From: CAVUCH01 sp963739995
GTDB lineage: Bacteria; Acidobacteriota; Vicinamibacteria; Vicinamibacterales; JAENWD01
DNA length: 64,000 nt
NCBI GenBank assembly: GCA_963739995.1
Contig: CAVUCH010000008.1
Location: 12,655 to 76,654, forward strand
Direction: 5' to 3'
In this document: piece by piece, positions 26,067 through 34,721 of the stretch
Layout: each line of letters begins with the position of its first letter
Numbering within the stretch: the first letter of the stretch is position 1
Translations under genes and position numbers: made by a program
Notes under the pieces: generated by a model
What the model saw: only the letters and a program-made list of their open reading frames with translations
The model's database searches: none
Told to the model about the DNA's origin: nothing

Positions 26067-26495
26067 TCACCGCCAACCCTCGTGGCGTGTCTCGTCCCCG
26101 CTGTAGCTGGCAAACGACGTGGGTGTTTCCCAGACGGTGACGCGCACGACCGGGAGACCGGCTCCGGCGGCGTGATCGTATATGACCTTCGCGATATGCT
26201 CGACGGTGGGATTCGAGTCTACGAGGAAGATGGGTTCCCCGAGTGCCTGCAGGGGCGCCACGAGCGGGTCGTCACGGCGCAGGACCATCTGGTGATCGAT
26301 CGTCTCGTCGATCCAGCCCTTGACGATGCGCTTGATGTCGCTGAAGTCACAGACCATGTTGCGATTGTCGAGCGATCCCGTCCGCACTTCGATCTCCGCG
26401 ACGGCGTTGTGACCGTGCGGATGCTTGCAGATGCCGTCGTAGTCGAGCAGGCGGTGACCGTAGCAGAACTCGATCTTCTTGGTAACTGAATACAT
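26067..26495 (-). CDS. queD: 6-carboxy-tetrahydropterin synthase QueD
   Basis: Queuosine-precursor enzyme that converts dihydroneopterin triphosphate to 6-carboxytetrahydropterin. 142 residues. Zinc histidines are in YGHRLLDYDG and HPHGHN, the catalytic cysteine in GICKHPHGH, and CDFSDIKRIVKGWIDETIDHQ is typical. TACAAT lies seven bases before the ATG, and the start of queC is only 24 bases away on the other strand, so the two share a very compact divergent promoter region. queE is not in the window. Confidence 0.93.
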   Translation of the reverse strand: MYSVTKKIEFCYGHRLLDYDGICKHPHGHNAVAEIEVRTGSLDNRNMVCDFSDIKRIVKGWIDETIDHQMVLRRDDPLVAPLQALGEPIFLVDSNPTVEHIAKVIYDHAAGAGLPVVRVTVWETPTSFASYSGDETRHEGWR

Positions 26496-26519
26496 GGGGT
26501 CGATTGTACAGGCGATATC

Positions 26520-27209
26520 GTGGTGACCGGGCAGGCCAGCGGTTCATCAGCCGGCACCGCGGTGCTGTTCTCCGGCGGGCTCGACTCGGCCGTGCTGCTC
26601 GCTCTCGAGGCACAGCGATTCGCAGTGCTCCCGATCTACGTCAGCGTTGGTCTGGCGTGGGAACCCGCCGAGCGCGCGGTCGCGGAGCACCTGCTCGGGC
26701 ATCCGCTCTTCGCCGGCCGGACGCGGCCGCTGGCGACGCTGTCCATCCCGATCGGCGACGTCTACCCGTCGAGCCATTGGGCCATTCGCGGCGACCCGCC
26801 GGCCTACGAGACGCCGGACCAGGACGTGTACCTCGTCGGCCGCAACCTGCTGCTGCTCGCGAAGGCGGCCATCCTCTGCGCGCGACAAGGCATCGGCCGG
26901 ATCGCGCTCGGTCCGCTCGCCGGCAACCCGTTCCCGGATGCGCGGCCCGCATTCTTCGCGGCCATGGCCGAGGCCCTTTCGCTCGGCCTCGAGCACCCGC
27001 TCGCGATCGTGCGGCCGTTCGAAGCGATGCACAAGGAAGACGTCATCACGCTCGGCGCGACACTCGGCGTGCCGTTCGAACTGACGCTCTCGTGCATGAA
27101 CCCGGCAGGGGGCGTCCACTGCAACGCCTGCAGCAAGTGCCGCGAACGGCAGCAGGCGTTCACCGCCGCCGGCCTCGCCGACCCGGCGCGCTACAAGGTC
27201 CGCCGCTGA
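26520..27209 (+). CDS. queC: 7-cyano-7-deazaguanine synthase QueC
   Basis: Converts 7-carboxy-7-deazaguanine to preQ0 using ATP and ammonia. 229 residues. PP-loop FSGGLDSAVLLALE at the N-terminus and the zinc site LSCMNPAGGVHCNACSKC near residue 197 mark the family, although the middle is divergent. The start is a GTG (GTGGTG) with a second GTG next to it. It is divergent from queD. A palindromic repeat lies 13 bases after its stop. Confidence 0.9.
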   Translation: MVTGQASGSSAGTAVLFSGGLDSAVLLALEAQRFAVLPIYVSVGLAWEPAERAVAEHLLGHPLFAGRTRPLATLSIPIGDVYPSSHWAIRGDPPAYETPDQDVYLVGRNLLLLAKAAILCARQGIGRIALGPLAGNPFPDARPAFFAAMAEALSLGLEHPLAIVRPFEAMHKEDVITLGATLGVPFELTLSCMNPAGGVHCNACSKCRERQQAFTAAGLADPARYKVRR

Positions 27210-27221
27210 ATTCTTGTATCC

Positions 27222-27241
27222 GCCGGGACTGAAGTCCCGGC
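27222..27241. repeat. palindromic repeat, copy C
   Basis: GCCGGGACTGAAGTCCCGGC, preceded by TCC and followed by GCCACAT. It lies downstream of queC and may serve as its terminator. Confidence 0.88.
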
Positions 27242-27313
27242 GCCACATCGGAGGCGGCCGAACACGAAGGACACGGCCGGCGGAACCAGTGGCCTCACCC
27301 GCACTCGTCAGAG

Positions 27314-27763
27314 TCACAGGGGCCGGCCGGTCTCGCTCGTCCAGCCGGGATCCGCAATGAGCTTGCGTCCCTCGAGCGGCATCGCCGCGGATGGCGTGTC
27401 GCCCGTGGGCTTGAACAGCGCGGCGTCCACCTTGCGTAGCGTGCGCGCGAGCAGGTGCTCGTTCGGCGCCCATACGACGAGCACGCCCGCGCTCTGGTCT
27501 GGCGGAAAGCGCCGGTCATCGAGGTAATCACGATCGAGGGTCACCAGGGTGCGATGCAACTGCCGCGCGAGGCGGAAATGATGCAGGTCGGCGGCGCGCC
27601 GCAGGTCGGCGTGCTCCATGACGAAGAGCACGTCCCAGTGCAGCCGCTCGCGCATGAAGGCCACGATGCCGGCCGGCATGTTGGCATCCGCATAGACACG
27701 CGGGCCCGCGAGTCGCTCCGCGTGCGGCGCCAGCTCGCTGAAGAGAGTGCCCATGGTCATCAC
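27314..27763 (-). CDS. DUF5615 PIN-like protein
   Basis: 149 residues. The DUF5615 pattern is visible as VYADANMPAGIVAFMRERLHWDVLFVMEH near the start and TLVTLDRDYLDDRRFP in the middle, with acidic residues in PIN-nuclease-like positions. Families of this type are often toxins paired with DUF433 antitoxins, but no antitoxin gene is adjacent. It follows the deoxyhypusine-synthase-like gene by 20 bases on the same strand and may be co-transcribed with it. The start could be the first or the fourth codon (MMTM). Confidence 0.7.
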   Translation of the reverse strand: MMTMGTLFSELAPHAERLAGPRVYADANMPAGIVAFMRERLHWDVLFVMEHADLRRAADLHHFRLARQLHRTLVTLDRDYLDDRRFPPDQSAGVLVVWAPNEHLLARTLRKVDAALFKPTGDTPSAAMPLEGRKLIADPGWTSETGRPL

Positions 27764-27783
27764 GACCGGCTCGAAGATGCCCG

Positions 27784-28953
27784 TCAGCGATGCCGTTCGA
27801 GATCCGGCATCGTCGTCTGATCGCCCTCCGCCGCTCTCGGCCGGGTACGCGCTTCCACGGCCTGCTGCTTCAACGTCTCAACCAGTGAGGTGCGCTTGTG
27901 GACCAACTCGCGCCGCTCGCGGCGGTTCCACCGCGACCCGACCGCGTACTCCGCGAACAGCGGAAACGCGATCGTCGAGTCGGCATAGCAGACGGCCGTG
28001 TCGGGCAGCACGCCGGGATTGACTTTGCCCCAGCTCACCGCCTCTGCTGGCGTCGCCCCTGACAGGCCACCCCAGACGACCTGGTCGGTCGTGAACTGGA
28101 TGAAGTAGTCGTTACCACCCTTGGGGATGCTGTAGACCTCCCATAGCGTGGGCTGTGCCTGGAGGTAGAAGTTCTTGGGCGACCCGCCGCCCAGGATCAC
28201 GCACCCGTTCTGCTTCCCGGCGAGCACGATGGCGCACACCTCGTTGACATCGCGGTTCGGATCGATCATCAGGCGGCTGCCGGTGATCAATTCGTGGTAC
28301 GCGACGTTCATCCCGATCGAGCTGTCGCCGGGCGACGAGGTATAGATCGGCACGCCGTACTTCGCCGCCGCCGCGACGACGGAGTATTCCTGGCACCCGG
28401 GCTGCCGCTCCAGAAGATCGAGCCCGAGCCGGTAGTGCAGCTCGGAGCTCGCAATCGGCTCGTCCACACCAAGGCGCACGAGGAAGTCTCGGACGTAGCT
28501 GTCGGTTTCGAGCAACACCGTGGCCGGAAACAGCACGTCGTAGATGCGGATGATTCCCTGGTCGTACAGGTCGACATCGTTCACGAAGGGCGAGCCGCGA
28601 TGCAGCGTGAAGTTCAGCGCGTAATGCAGATCGTGATACAGGTTCGCGCCCGTGCTGATCAGGAAGTCGACCAGCCCGCGTTCCATCAGCTCGACGATGC
28701 ACCCGCCGAGACCGGCGGGGGTGAGCGCACCAGCGACGGTGAGTCCGATGGTCGTGTCGCTCTCCGGGGCGAGCATCTTGTCGGTGTAGATGCGGCAGGC
28801 CTCCGAGAGCCGCGCGGCGTTGAACGCCTGGAACCCCTCGTCGATGAGCACCCGCACGTCGGCACTGCCGCGGGGCCGGTAGTACGTGATGGGCTTGCCG
28901 GAGAGATACTGCGGCGTCGAAGGACCAGACGCTCCCGGCGCACGATGCGGCAC
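27784..28953 (-). CDS. deoxyhypusine-synthase-like enzyme
   Basis: About 390 residues from a GTG at 28951-28953 (VPHRAPGASG); a longer frame to 29019 is open. It matches the NAD-dependent deoxyhypusine synthase family: DTTIGLTVAGALTPAGLGG, DFLISTGANLYHDLHYALN, SSPGDSSIGMN and the lysine-bearing GGGSPKNFYLQAQP. The lysine that forms the enzyme-aminobutyl intermediate in true deoxyhypusine synthase is kept. Bacteria lack eIF5A, so the acceptor is probably a polyamine (homospermidine-type chemistry) rather than a protein. It is divergent from a small membrane-protein gene. Confidence 0.85.
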   Translation of the reverse strand: MPHRAPGASGPSTPQYLSGKPITYYRPRGSADVRVLIDEGFQAFNAARLSEACRIYTDKMLAPESDTTIGLTVAGALTPAGLGGCIVELMERGLVDFLISTGANLYHDLHYALNFTLHRGSPFVNDVDLYDQGIIRIYDVLFPATVLLETDSYVRDFLVRLGVDEPIASSELHYRLGLDLLERQPGCQEYSVVAAAAKYGVPIYTSSPGDSSIGMNVAYHELITGSRLMIDPNRDVNEVCAIVLAGKQNGCVILGGGSPKNFYLQAQPTLWEVYSIPKGGNDYFIQFTTDQVVWGGLSGATPAEAVSWGKVNPGVLPDTAVCYADSTIAFPLFAEYAVGSRWNRRERRELVHKRTSLVETLKQQAVEARTRPRAAEGDQTTMPDLERHR

Positions 28954-29036
28954 GCGTGTTCTTTGCCTCCCGCCGTAGCTTACCACCGCTGCTTGACAGC
29001 GAGGTTGAGCGCGGGCCAAGGTTAGCGCGTCCTCAC

Positions 29037-29471
29037 ATGGATTCCACGACCATCATCGTGCTCGCCGGGGCGGTCGTTCTGGTTGTGCTGCTCACGTTCG
29101 TCATGTGGGTGGTTTTCCGGAACCTGCCGTTCGCGGATGGCACTGTGTTCCGGGCAAGCCGCTTGAGCCGGGGCAATCGACTGTTCCCGACGCAGGTGGC
29201 CGTTACACCGACAAGCGTCGTGCACTACACGCCCCACTGGATCGGCGCGCACGAGCACTCGATCCACATGGCCCACATCGCATCGGTCCGCGTGGACAGC
29301 AGGATGCTGTTTTCCGACGTCTTCATCGAGACGACCGGAGGCACCGGCGGTATCCGCTGCACGGGTCACCGCAAAGCCGACGCGGACCTGATGAAACAGC
29401 AGATCGAACGCTACCAGTCGGAGTACTACCGGTCCGACGCGCCGCAGACGCGGTCTCCCCTCCCATCCTGA
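29037..29471 (+). CDS. single-pass membrane protein with soluble C-terminal domain
   Basis: 144 residues from the ATG at 29037. One strong N-terminal membrane helix (IIVLAGAVVLVVLLTFVMWVVF) is followed by about 110 soluble residues with beta-rich segments (LFPTQVAVTPTSVVHYTPHW, HIASVRVDSRMLFSDVFIET), which could form a PH-like domain. No known family recognised. A terminator hairpin follows 16 bases after the stop. Confidence 0.65.
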   Translation: MDSTTIIVLAGAVVLVVLLTFVMWVVFRNLPFADGTVFRASRLSRGNRLFPTQVAVTPTSVVHYTPHWIGAHEHSIHMAHIASVRVDSRMLFSDVFIETTGGTGGIRCTGHRKADADLMKQQIERYQSEYYRSDAPQTRSPLPS

Positions 29472-29486
29472 CGCCGCACGGCCGGG

Positions 29487-29503
29487 CGGGCTGAGACAGC
29501 CCG
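29487..29503 (+). terminator. intrinsic terminator
   Basis: CGGGCTG-AGA-CAGCCCG followed by TTT: a seven-pair GC-rich stem with a triloop, directly after the membrane-protein gene. The next 220 bases up to the HD-GYP gene hold nothing I can recognise beyond a presumed promoter. Confidence 0.6.
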
Positions 29504-29727
29504 TTTCGTCAGACGGCTACGAATTCTGCACGCGAGCCCCGGACCGGCGGAAGCATCATTCGCCGTACCACGGAGCAAATCTCGCCCAAATACCTCCCGT
29601 CAGCGGCTTTCTCGGCAACATCGCAGTGGCAGGAACGTTGCGTGAGTTCGACGTTGGATTCCCCGGTACACGGGCTCCTCGTGAGCCTGGGTGCGCGCAA
29701 GGCACCGTCACGTGAGATCGCGCTCGT

Positions 29728-31761
29728 ATGAGTCACACGCCTGTCCGCAGGACGAGTGTCCGTCCCATTCCTATCCGAACGGGCAGGTGGCTGCCGACGC
29801 CCCTGGACACGCCGGTGGCGGGCTGGCGCGCCTTCATCACCGTCGCGGTCATCAGTGCCGCTGTGACCGCCATCGCCGTCGTCTTGGTGTCCCAAAGATC
29901 CGCAATCTGGCTCCTGATCGTCGCAGCGGCCCCCCTGTATCTGGCGTACTGCACGCATCTGCAGTCGCTTGCACGGACGGAGTCGAGCCGGCGCCACTTC
30001 GAGGAGCTCTCCGAGCTCCACTTGTCGACAGTCGAGGCTCTGGCACTCGCGATCGACGCCAAGGATCAGACGGCCACCTCGCACATCCGCCGGGTGCAGC
30101 GATACGCCGCCGCCGTCGCGGAGGCAATCGGAATGACGCCCGACGAGGTGCAGGGCGTGCGCATGGCCGCCCTCCTGCACGACATCGGCAAGCTCGCCGT
30201 ACCCGAACACATCCTGGCGAAGCCGGGTCCCCTCACCGACGAGGAGTTCCGGAAGGTGCAGATCCACCCCCAGATCGGTGCGGAGATCATCGGCGCGGTA
30301 CCGTTCCCGTACCCGGTGGCTCCGCTCATCCTGTCGCATCACGAGCGCTGGGATGGAAAGGGTTATCCGAAGCGTCTCAAGGGCGAGCAGATCCCGCTCG
30401 GGGCGAGGATTCTCTCGGTGGTCGACTACTTCGACGCACTGACGTCGGACCGGCCCTATCACGCCGCCCTCAGTGACTCCGAGGCCCTCGCAATCATCCG
30501 CGGCGAGGCGTCCGCCGCGCTCGATCCCGCGGTCGTGACGCTCTTCGTATCCATGCTCCCGCAGCTGCGGGCCAATGCCGCGCGCAAGCCCGAGCTGACC
30601 CGCCACTTCTCGTTCGCCGGCGGGACGTACCTGGCCCCGACCACCCTGGACGGTCGCGACGAAGCGAAGGTGTTCCGGCAGATCGCCCACGCGCACCGGG
30701 AGATCTACGCCCTCTACGATATCGCCCAGTCGATGGGCACCGGTCTCGGCGTCTCGGATACGATGGCGCTCATCGCATCGAAGCTGCGGCACGTCGTGCC
30801 GTTCGCATCGTGCGCGCTCTTCTTCTACGATGCCACCACCGAGACGTTCGGATGCCGCTTTGCGACCGGAGTCGACGCGGCGCTGCTGCGCCGCCTCGTG
30901 ATCAGGCAGGGCGAGGGCGTCGTCGGATGGGTGGGGGCGAACCGCCTTCCTCTCCTGAACGGACGGCCCGCCGCGGATTTCGATGCCGCAGGTATCTCGA
31001 ACGAGACGACGCTGGTCTGCTCGCTGGTGTCGCCGCTCACCGTTCGTGATCGCCTGGTGGGCACGCTGGCCGTGTACGCCACCCGCGCGACGACCTTCAC
31101 CGAGAATCACCGGCGCCTGCTCGATCGGGTGTCGGAGCAGGCCGCGGGCGTCATCAGCAACGCGCTGGTCTTCGAGCAGGCGAAGCACGACTCGCTCACC
31201 GATCCGCTGACGGGCCTCCCGAACGCACGCTTCATGTTCGCGCATCTCGCACGCGAACTGGCGCGCGCGGCGCGACTGCAGTCCGAGGTCTCGGTGCTGG
31301 TGATGGACATCGACGAGTTCAAGTCGATCAACGACCGCTTCGGACATCCGGTCGGGGATCGCGCGCTCCGCGAGGTCGCGCAGGTCATGCGCTGCGCCAT
31401 CCGCCCGTACGACAGCTGTGTACGGTATGCCGGTGACGAGTTCGTCATCGTGCTCTCCGGGTGTGGCCCCGCCGTCGCGGAGCTCAAGCGCCGCGAGCTG
31501 CAGCAGCTCCTCGAGGAACTGCGCTTCGAGGCCTCCCCCGGGAACATCGTGGAGCTCGGGGGCAGCGTCGGGCTGGCCTCGTTCCCCATCGATGGCGACA
31601 CGCACGAAGCACTGCTCGCGGTTGCCGACCGCCGTATGTATGAGGACAAGGCCCGCCGAAAACCGGCGCCAACCGCCGCGCCGCCGCCGGCTGATGCGAA
31701 CGACGGGGCTACCGCGTTTGCTAAGATCGACAGACCCGCCTCCGCCCAACGCATGTTCTGA
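29728..31761 (+). CDS. HD-GYP / GAF / GGDEF cyclic-di-GMP regulator
   Basis: 677 residues. Two N-terminal membrane helices (about 33-75) are followed by an HD-GYP phosphodiesterase domain with ALLHDIGKLAVPEHIL near residue 148 and SHHERWDGKGYP near 203. A GAF domain (about 325-465) and a diguanylate-cyclase domain opening DPLTGLPNARFMF near 491 come next, with signature YAGDEF near 566, an active-site variant accepted in working cyclases. One chain could therefore both make and break cyclic-di-GMP, with the GAF domain as sensor. It stands apart with 256 bases upstream. Confidence 0.92.
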   Translation: MSHTPVRRTSVRPIPIRTGRWLPTPLDTPVAGWRAFITVAVISAAVTAIAVVLVSQRSAIWLLIVAAAPLYLAYCTHLQSLARTESSRRHFEELSELHLSTVEALALAIDAKDQTATSHIRRVQRYAAAVAEAIGMTPDEVQGVRMAALLHDIGKLAVPEHILAKPGPLTDEEFRKVQIHPQIGAEIIGAVPFPYPVAPLILSHHERWDGKGYPKRLKGEQIPLGARILSVVDYFDALTSDRPYHAALSDSEALAIIRGEASAALDPAVVTLFVSMLPQLRANAARKPELTRHFSFAGGTYLAPTTLDGRDEAKVFRQIAHAHREIYALYDIAQSMGTGLGVSDTMALIASKLRHVVPFASCALFFYDATTETFGCRFATGVDAALLRRLVIRQGEGVVGWVGANRLPLLNGRPAADFDAAGISNETTLVCSLVSPLTVRDRLVGTLAVYATRATTFTENHRRLLDRVSEQAAGVISNALVFEQAKHDSLTDPLTGLPNARFMFAHLARELARAARLQSEVSVLVMDIDEFKSINDRFGHPVGDRALREVAQVMRCAIRPYDSCVRYAGDEFVIVLSGCGPAVAELKRRELQQLLEELRFEASPGNIVELGGSVGLASFPIDGDTHEALLAVADRRMYEDKARRKPAPTAAPPPADANDGATAFAKIDRPASAQRMF

Positions 31762-31812
31762 GCTTCCGGTCCCCATGGCCTGGAGCGTCCGAGCGGGTTG
31801 CCCGTGCCCTCG

Positions 31813-32517
31813 ATGCCGACACTCCGCGTACGGGAAGTGGCGCAGGCCACACCACGCTCCCTGATCGTGCAACTGGATCTCGCCGGGGCCGTGCTCGAGT
31901 ACCGCGCCGGGCAGGCGGTGCTCGTCGGCCAGAGCGGCCAGCCCCTCCAACGACCGTACTCCCTGGCGCTCGCGCCGCACGAAGCACGCGAGAGCGGCGC
32001 ACTCGAACTGCTCGTGGGGCTCGATGCCGAGGGGTCGCCGGGGCCTCACCTCACTGGCCTCGGGGCTGGGATGAGCGCGGAGGTCGACGGTCCGATTGGA
32101 ACATTCCAGCTCCCGGAACATCCGCGCGAGCGTCACCTCCTCTTCGTCGCCGGAGGAACCGGGATCGCGCCGCTGCGCGCGATGATGCACGATGCGCTCG
32201 CACGCGGAGAACAATGGACCGTGTCGTTGGTGTACAGCGCCCGGACCGGCGACGAGTTCGCGTACGGCGATGAGTTGCGCACGCTGGCGAAGGCACGGCG
32301 CATCCAGCTCTGGCAGACGGTGACGCGGGAGCCGGCGGAGGCGTGGACCGGCTGGCGGGGACGGATTGCCCTGCACCACCTTCAGGAGATGGTGCAGGAT
32401 CCTGAGACACTGTGCTTCGTCTGTGGACCCCACGCGCTCGTCGAAGACGTTCCACGGCTGCTGCAGCAGGCCGGCGTGCAACCGGACCGGATCAGAACCG
32501 AAGACTGGGGCGGTTGA
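31813..32517 (+). CDS. FAD/NAD(P)-binding oxidoreductase (ferredoxin-reductase-like)
   Basis: 234 residues from the ATG at 31813; in-frame GTG (31804) and TTG (31798) are alternatives. The flavin domain carries LQRPYSLALAPHEA (RxYS flavin motif), followed by the NAD(P) domain with LLFVAGGTGIAPLRAMM, CFVCGPHALVEDV and a C-terminal EDWGG. It probably passes electrons between NAD(P)H and a flavin-bound acceptor. No partner ferredoxin or oxygenase is adjacent. Confidence 0.82.
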   Translation: MPTLRVREVAQATPRSLIVQLDLAGAVLEYRAGQAVLVGQSGQPLQRPYSLALAPHEARESGALELLVGLDAEGSPGPHLTGLGAGMSAEVDGPIGTFQLPEHPRERHLLFVAGGTGIAPLRAMMHDALARGEQWTVSLVYSARTGDEFAYGDELRTLAKARRIQLWQTVTREPAEAWTGWRGRIALHHLQEMVQDPETLCFVCGPHALVEDVPRLLQQAGVQPDRIRTEDWGG

Positions 32518-32551
32518 GCCAGGGCCGATCTAATCGAGGGCGAAGGGGTTG

Positions 32552-32860
32552 CTAAGGTGAGACCTGCAACGTGGATTTCACGTCCGTGACACCGGTCACC
32601 TTGCGCGCGAGCGCAATCGCCGTCTGCTCCTCCTGACGCGTCTTCACGCCACCCGAGAGCGTCACCACGCCCTTGAAGGTATCGACGTCGATCTTGAGGC
32701 CTCCGACTGCGGGGTCGTTCAGGAGCGCCGTCTTCACCTGCGCTGTGATCGTTGCGTCGTCAATCGTGTCACCCACACTCTTGCCGCAGGCGCCCGCGAG
32801 CAGCGGCGCCACCAGCACGATCGCGAGCAGCACGCTCGTCCACTTGGTCCCTGTCGTCAT
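32552..32860 (-). CDS. BON-domain lipoprotein
   Basis: 102 residues. Lipobox LLAGAC with the lipidated cysteine at residue 25, then a single BON domain (DATITAQVKTALLNDPAVGGLKIDVDTFKGVVTLSGGV...). BON domains of the OsmY type are thought to bind membranes or polysaccharides in the periplasm. It lies between the oxidoreductase (convergent) and fabI (same strand). Confidence 0.88.
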   Translation of the reverse strand: MTTGTKWTSVLLAIVLVAPLLAGACGKSVGDTIDDATITAQVKTALLNDPAVGGLKIDVDTFKGVVTLSGGVKTRQEEQTAIALARKVTGVTDVKSTLQVSP

Positions 32861-32955
32861 CCAGTAACCTCCGGGCTGAAACAGAGCAAAGGAAATGCCG
32901 GACGGCGGCAGATGAGGCAGCTCAGGTCCAAGTCTGTCCGCGCAGGCAGGCGGTT

Positions 32956-33729
32956 TCAGATTCCCATGATGTTGAATCCGCCGTCCACGGGGATCACGCT
33001 GCCGGTGATCCCGCGGCCGGCGGGACCGAGGAGGAATCGCGCGGTGTCGCCCACCTCGGCGGTCTCGACGTTTCGCCGCAGCGGGGCGCGTTCCCTGTAG
33101 ACCTGCAGAATCTTCGAGAAACCGCCAATCCCTGCCGCAGCCAGCGTCTTGATCGGCCCCGCCGAGATCGCGTTCACCCGGATGTTCTGCGGTCCCAGCT
33201 CACTTGCCAGGTATCGGACGCTCGCCTCGAGGGCGGCCTTTGCGACACCCATGACGTTGTAGTTCTCGAACACGCGTTCGCTGCCCAGGTACGTGAGGGT
33301 GAGCACGCTGCCGCCACCGCGCGCGGCCATCAGCGGCGCAACGCCCCGCGTCAGCGCGATCAGGGAATAGGCGCTCACGTCGAGCGCAATCCGGAACCCC
33401 TCGCGCGACGTGTTGAGGAAGGGCGAAGTGATCTCCTCGCGCGGCGCGAAGGCGGCGCCGTGCACCAGGAAATCGAGGCCGCCGAACTCGCGCTCCACGC
33501 TGGTCATGAGATCTGCGATCTGCGCGTCGTTCGTCACATCGCAGGGCAGGATCAGGGGCTCTGTCAGCTCGCTCGCGAGCTCGCGCACGTTCTCCTCGAG
33601 GCGCTCGCCCTGATAGGTCACCGCGAGCCGCGCGCCAGCCGCCGCGGCCGCCTTCGCAATCGCCCACGCGATCGATCGCTTGTTGGCGATGCCAACAATC
33701 AGCCCGAACTTACCGGTCAGTTCACTCAT
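32956..33729 (-). CDS. fabI: enoyl-[acyl-carrier-protein] reductase FabI
   Basis: Last step of each fatty-acid elongation cycle. 257 residues from the ATG at 33727-33729 (MSELTGKFGLIVGIANKRSIAW). NADH-binding GIANKRSIA, the catalytic Y-x6-K in YNVMGVAKAAL near residue 155, and GPIKTLAAAGIGGF mark it as a FabI-type short-chain reductase. The C-terminus ends SVIPVDGGFNIMGI. A stretch of 210 bases upstream holds no gene that I can support. Confidence 0.93.
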   Translation of the reverse strand: MSELTGKFGLIVGIANKRSIAWAIAKAAAAAGARLAVTYQGERLEENVRELASELTEPLILPCDVTNDAQIADLMTSVEREFGGLDFLVHGAAFAPREEITSPFLNTSREGFRIALDVSAYSLIALTRGVAPLMAARGGGSVLTLTYLGSERVFENYNVMGVAKAALEASVRYLASELGPQNIRVNAISAGPIKTLAAAGIGGFSKILQVYRERAPLRRNVETAEVGDTARFLLGPAGRGITGSVIPVDGGFNIMGI

Positions 33730-33939
33730 ATCGCCTCGGGGATGTTGCGCCGCACGCGGCAGGCATGGACCACGCGTGTCGGGCACACGTTACTACGAGG
33801 CGCCCGGCGGGCACACGCCTGCGCCGGTAGATGCACACGTGCGGCGATTCACTAAGGACGGATGCGCGTGATGGACTGTTGCGCGGGTGCCACAAGGGCC
33901 GTGACCCGTCGGGGACGGGGCGACGATCACGCGTCAGGG

Positions 33940-34629
33940 CTACTTCGTGCGCTTCTTGCCACCGCGCCGTCGATGCTGTGGTGGGCCCTGGCGTTCGCCC
34001 TGCGCCGGACGCGCACGATTGCCGTGTCCGTGCGGCCCGCCGGGGGTTGCGCCGGCGTTGCGGCGTCCTCCGAACTCGAAGCCTCCGCCGTTGGCGCCCT
34101 GCCCGGCCGGACCGCGGCGGCCCGCCCCGCCCCCGGGCCGGAAGCGCCCAGGTCTGGCGAGCGGCTGGCGAATCGTGAACTCCGGAGCCTGGCGGGTGGG
34201 CGCCTCCCCGACGGGACGCGGCAGTGTGGCCCGGATCAGCGGCCGATGTACGGGGCCTTCCACCTCGTCCACCGGGTCGGGCTTCGGCTCCACCGCGGCC
34301 GCCGCGACGACGTCAGCGGTGGCGTCAGTGGCAGCCTCGGATTCGTGCGCGGGCGAGGACCCGTCCGACTGCTCGGACCCGGATGTATTGGGCTTGCGTG
34401 GCATCCCGGCGAGAACCTCCTGATAGAGCGCGCCGGGTGCGGCTTTCTTTTTCCGCTGTGGCGGCACCTTGGCGTGCTTGAATTCGTGCTCGGTGTCACA
34501 AGTCGAGCAGCGGGTCTGCTTCACGTCCTGATCGACCATGGCGACGATGGCGTGGTTGGTGACACGTCGCTCGCGTGGACAGTAGTCATCGACGATATCG
34601 CCAAGTCGCAGCTGACGCTGTTGCATCAA
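33940..34629 (-). CDS. zinc-ribbon protein with low-complexity basic tail
   Basis: 229 residues, function unknown. Residues 1-50 hold two cysteine sites (DDYCPRERRVTNHAIV and TRCSTCDTEHEFKH) that could form a small zinc ribbon. Residues about 55-75 are lysine-rich. The rest is disordered in character, rich in A, P, G and R, ending HRRRGGKKRTK, which suggests nucleic-acid binding. The start may be the first or second methionine. No operon partner: argH lies 92 bases downstream. Confidence 0.65.
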   Translation of the reverse strand: MMQQRQLRLGDIVDDYCPRERRVTNHAIVAMVDQDVKQTRCSTCDTEHEFKHAKVPPQRKKKAAPGALYQEVLAGMPRKPNTSGSEQSDGSSPAHESEAATDATADVVAAAAVEPKPDPVDEVEGPVHRPLIRATLPRPVGEAPTRQAPEFTIRQPLARPGRFRPGGGAGRRGPAGQGANGGGFEFGGRRNAGATPGGPHGHGNRARPAQGERQGPPQHRRRGGKKRTK

Positions 34630-34721
34630 CCCTCCAGACGGGAGTGAGAAGTAGGGGTCACACGCAGGACGGGCGCCGCAAAGTCTAACAGAGCCGCAAA
34701 GTTATGCGCAACACCATCGTG

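Noticed and set aside
27314..27763. Toxin-antitoxin module with the DUF5615 protein as toxin
   Set aside because: No DUF433 or other antitoxin gene lies on either side; the only close neighbour is the deoxyhypusine-synthase-like gene.
29509..32481. A 990-codon open frame antisense to the HD-GYP/GGDEF and oxidoreductase genes
   Set aside because: Composition is rich in R, H, E and Q without motifs; the opposite strand carries clear conserved domains.
33730..33939. tRNA or small RNA in the gap between fabI and the zinc-ribbon gene
   Set aside because: I could not find a T-loop (GTTCGA-type) sequence or a cloverleaf on either strand, nor a clear promoter-terminator pair.
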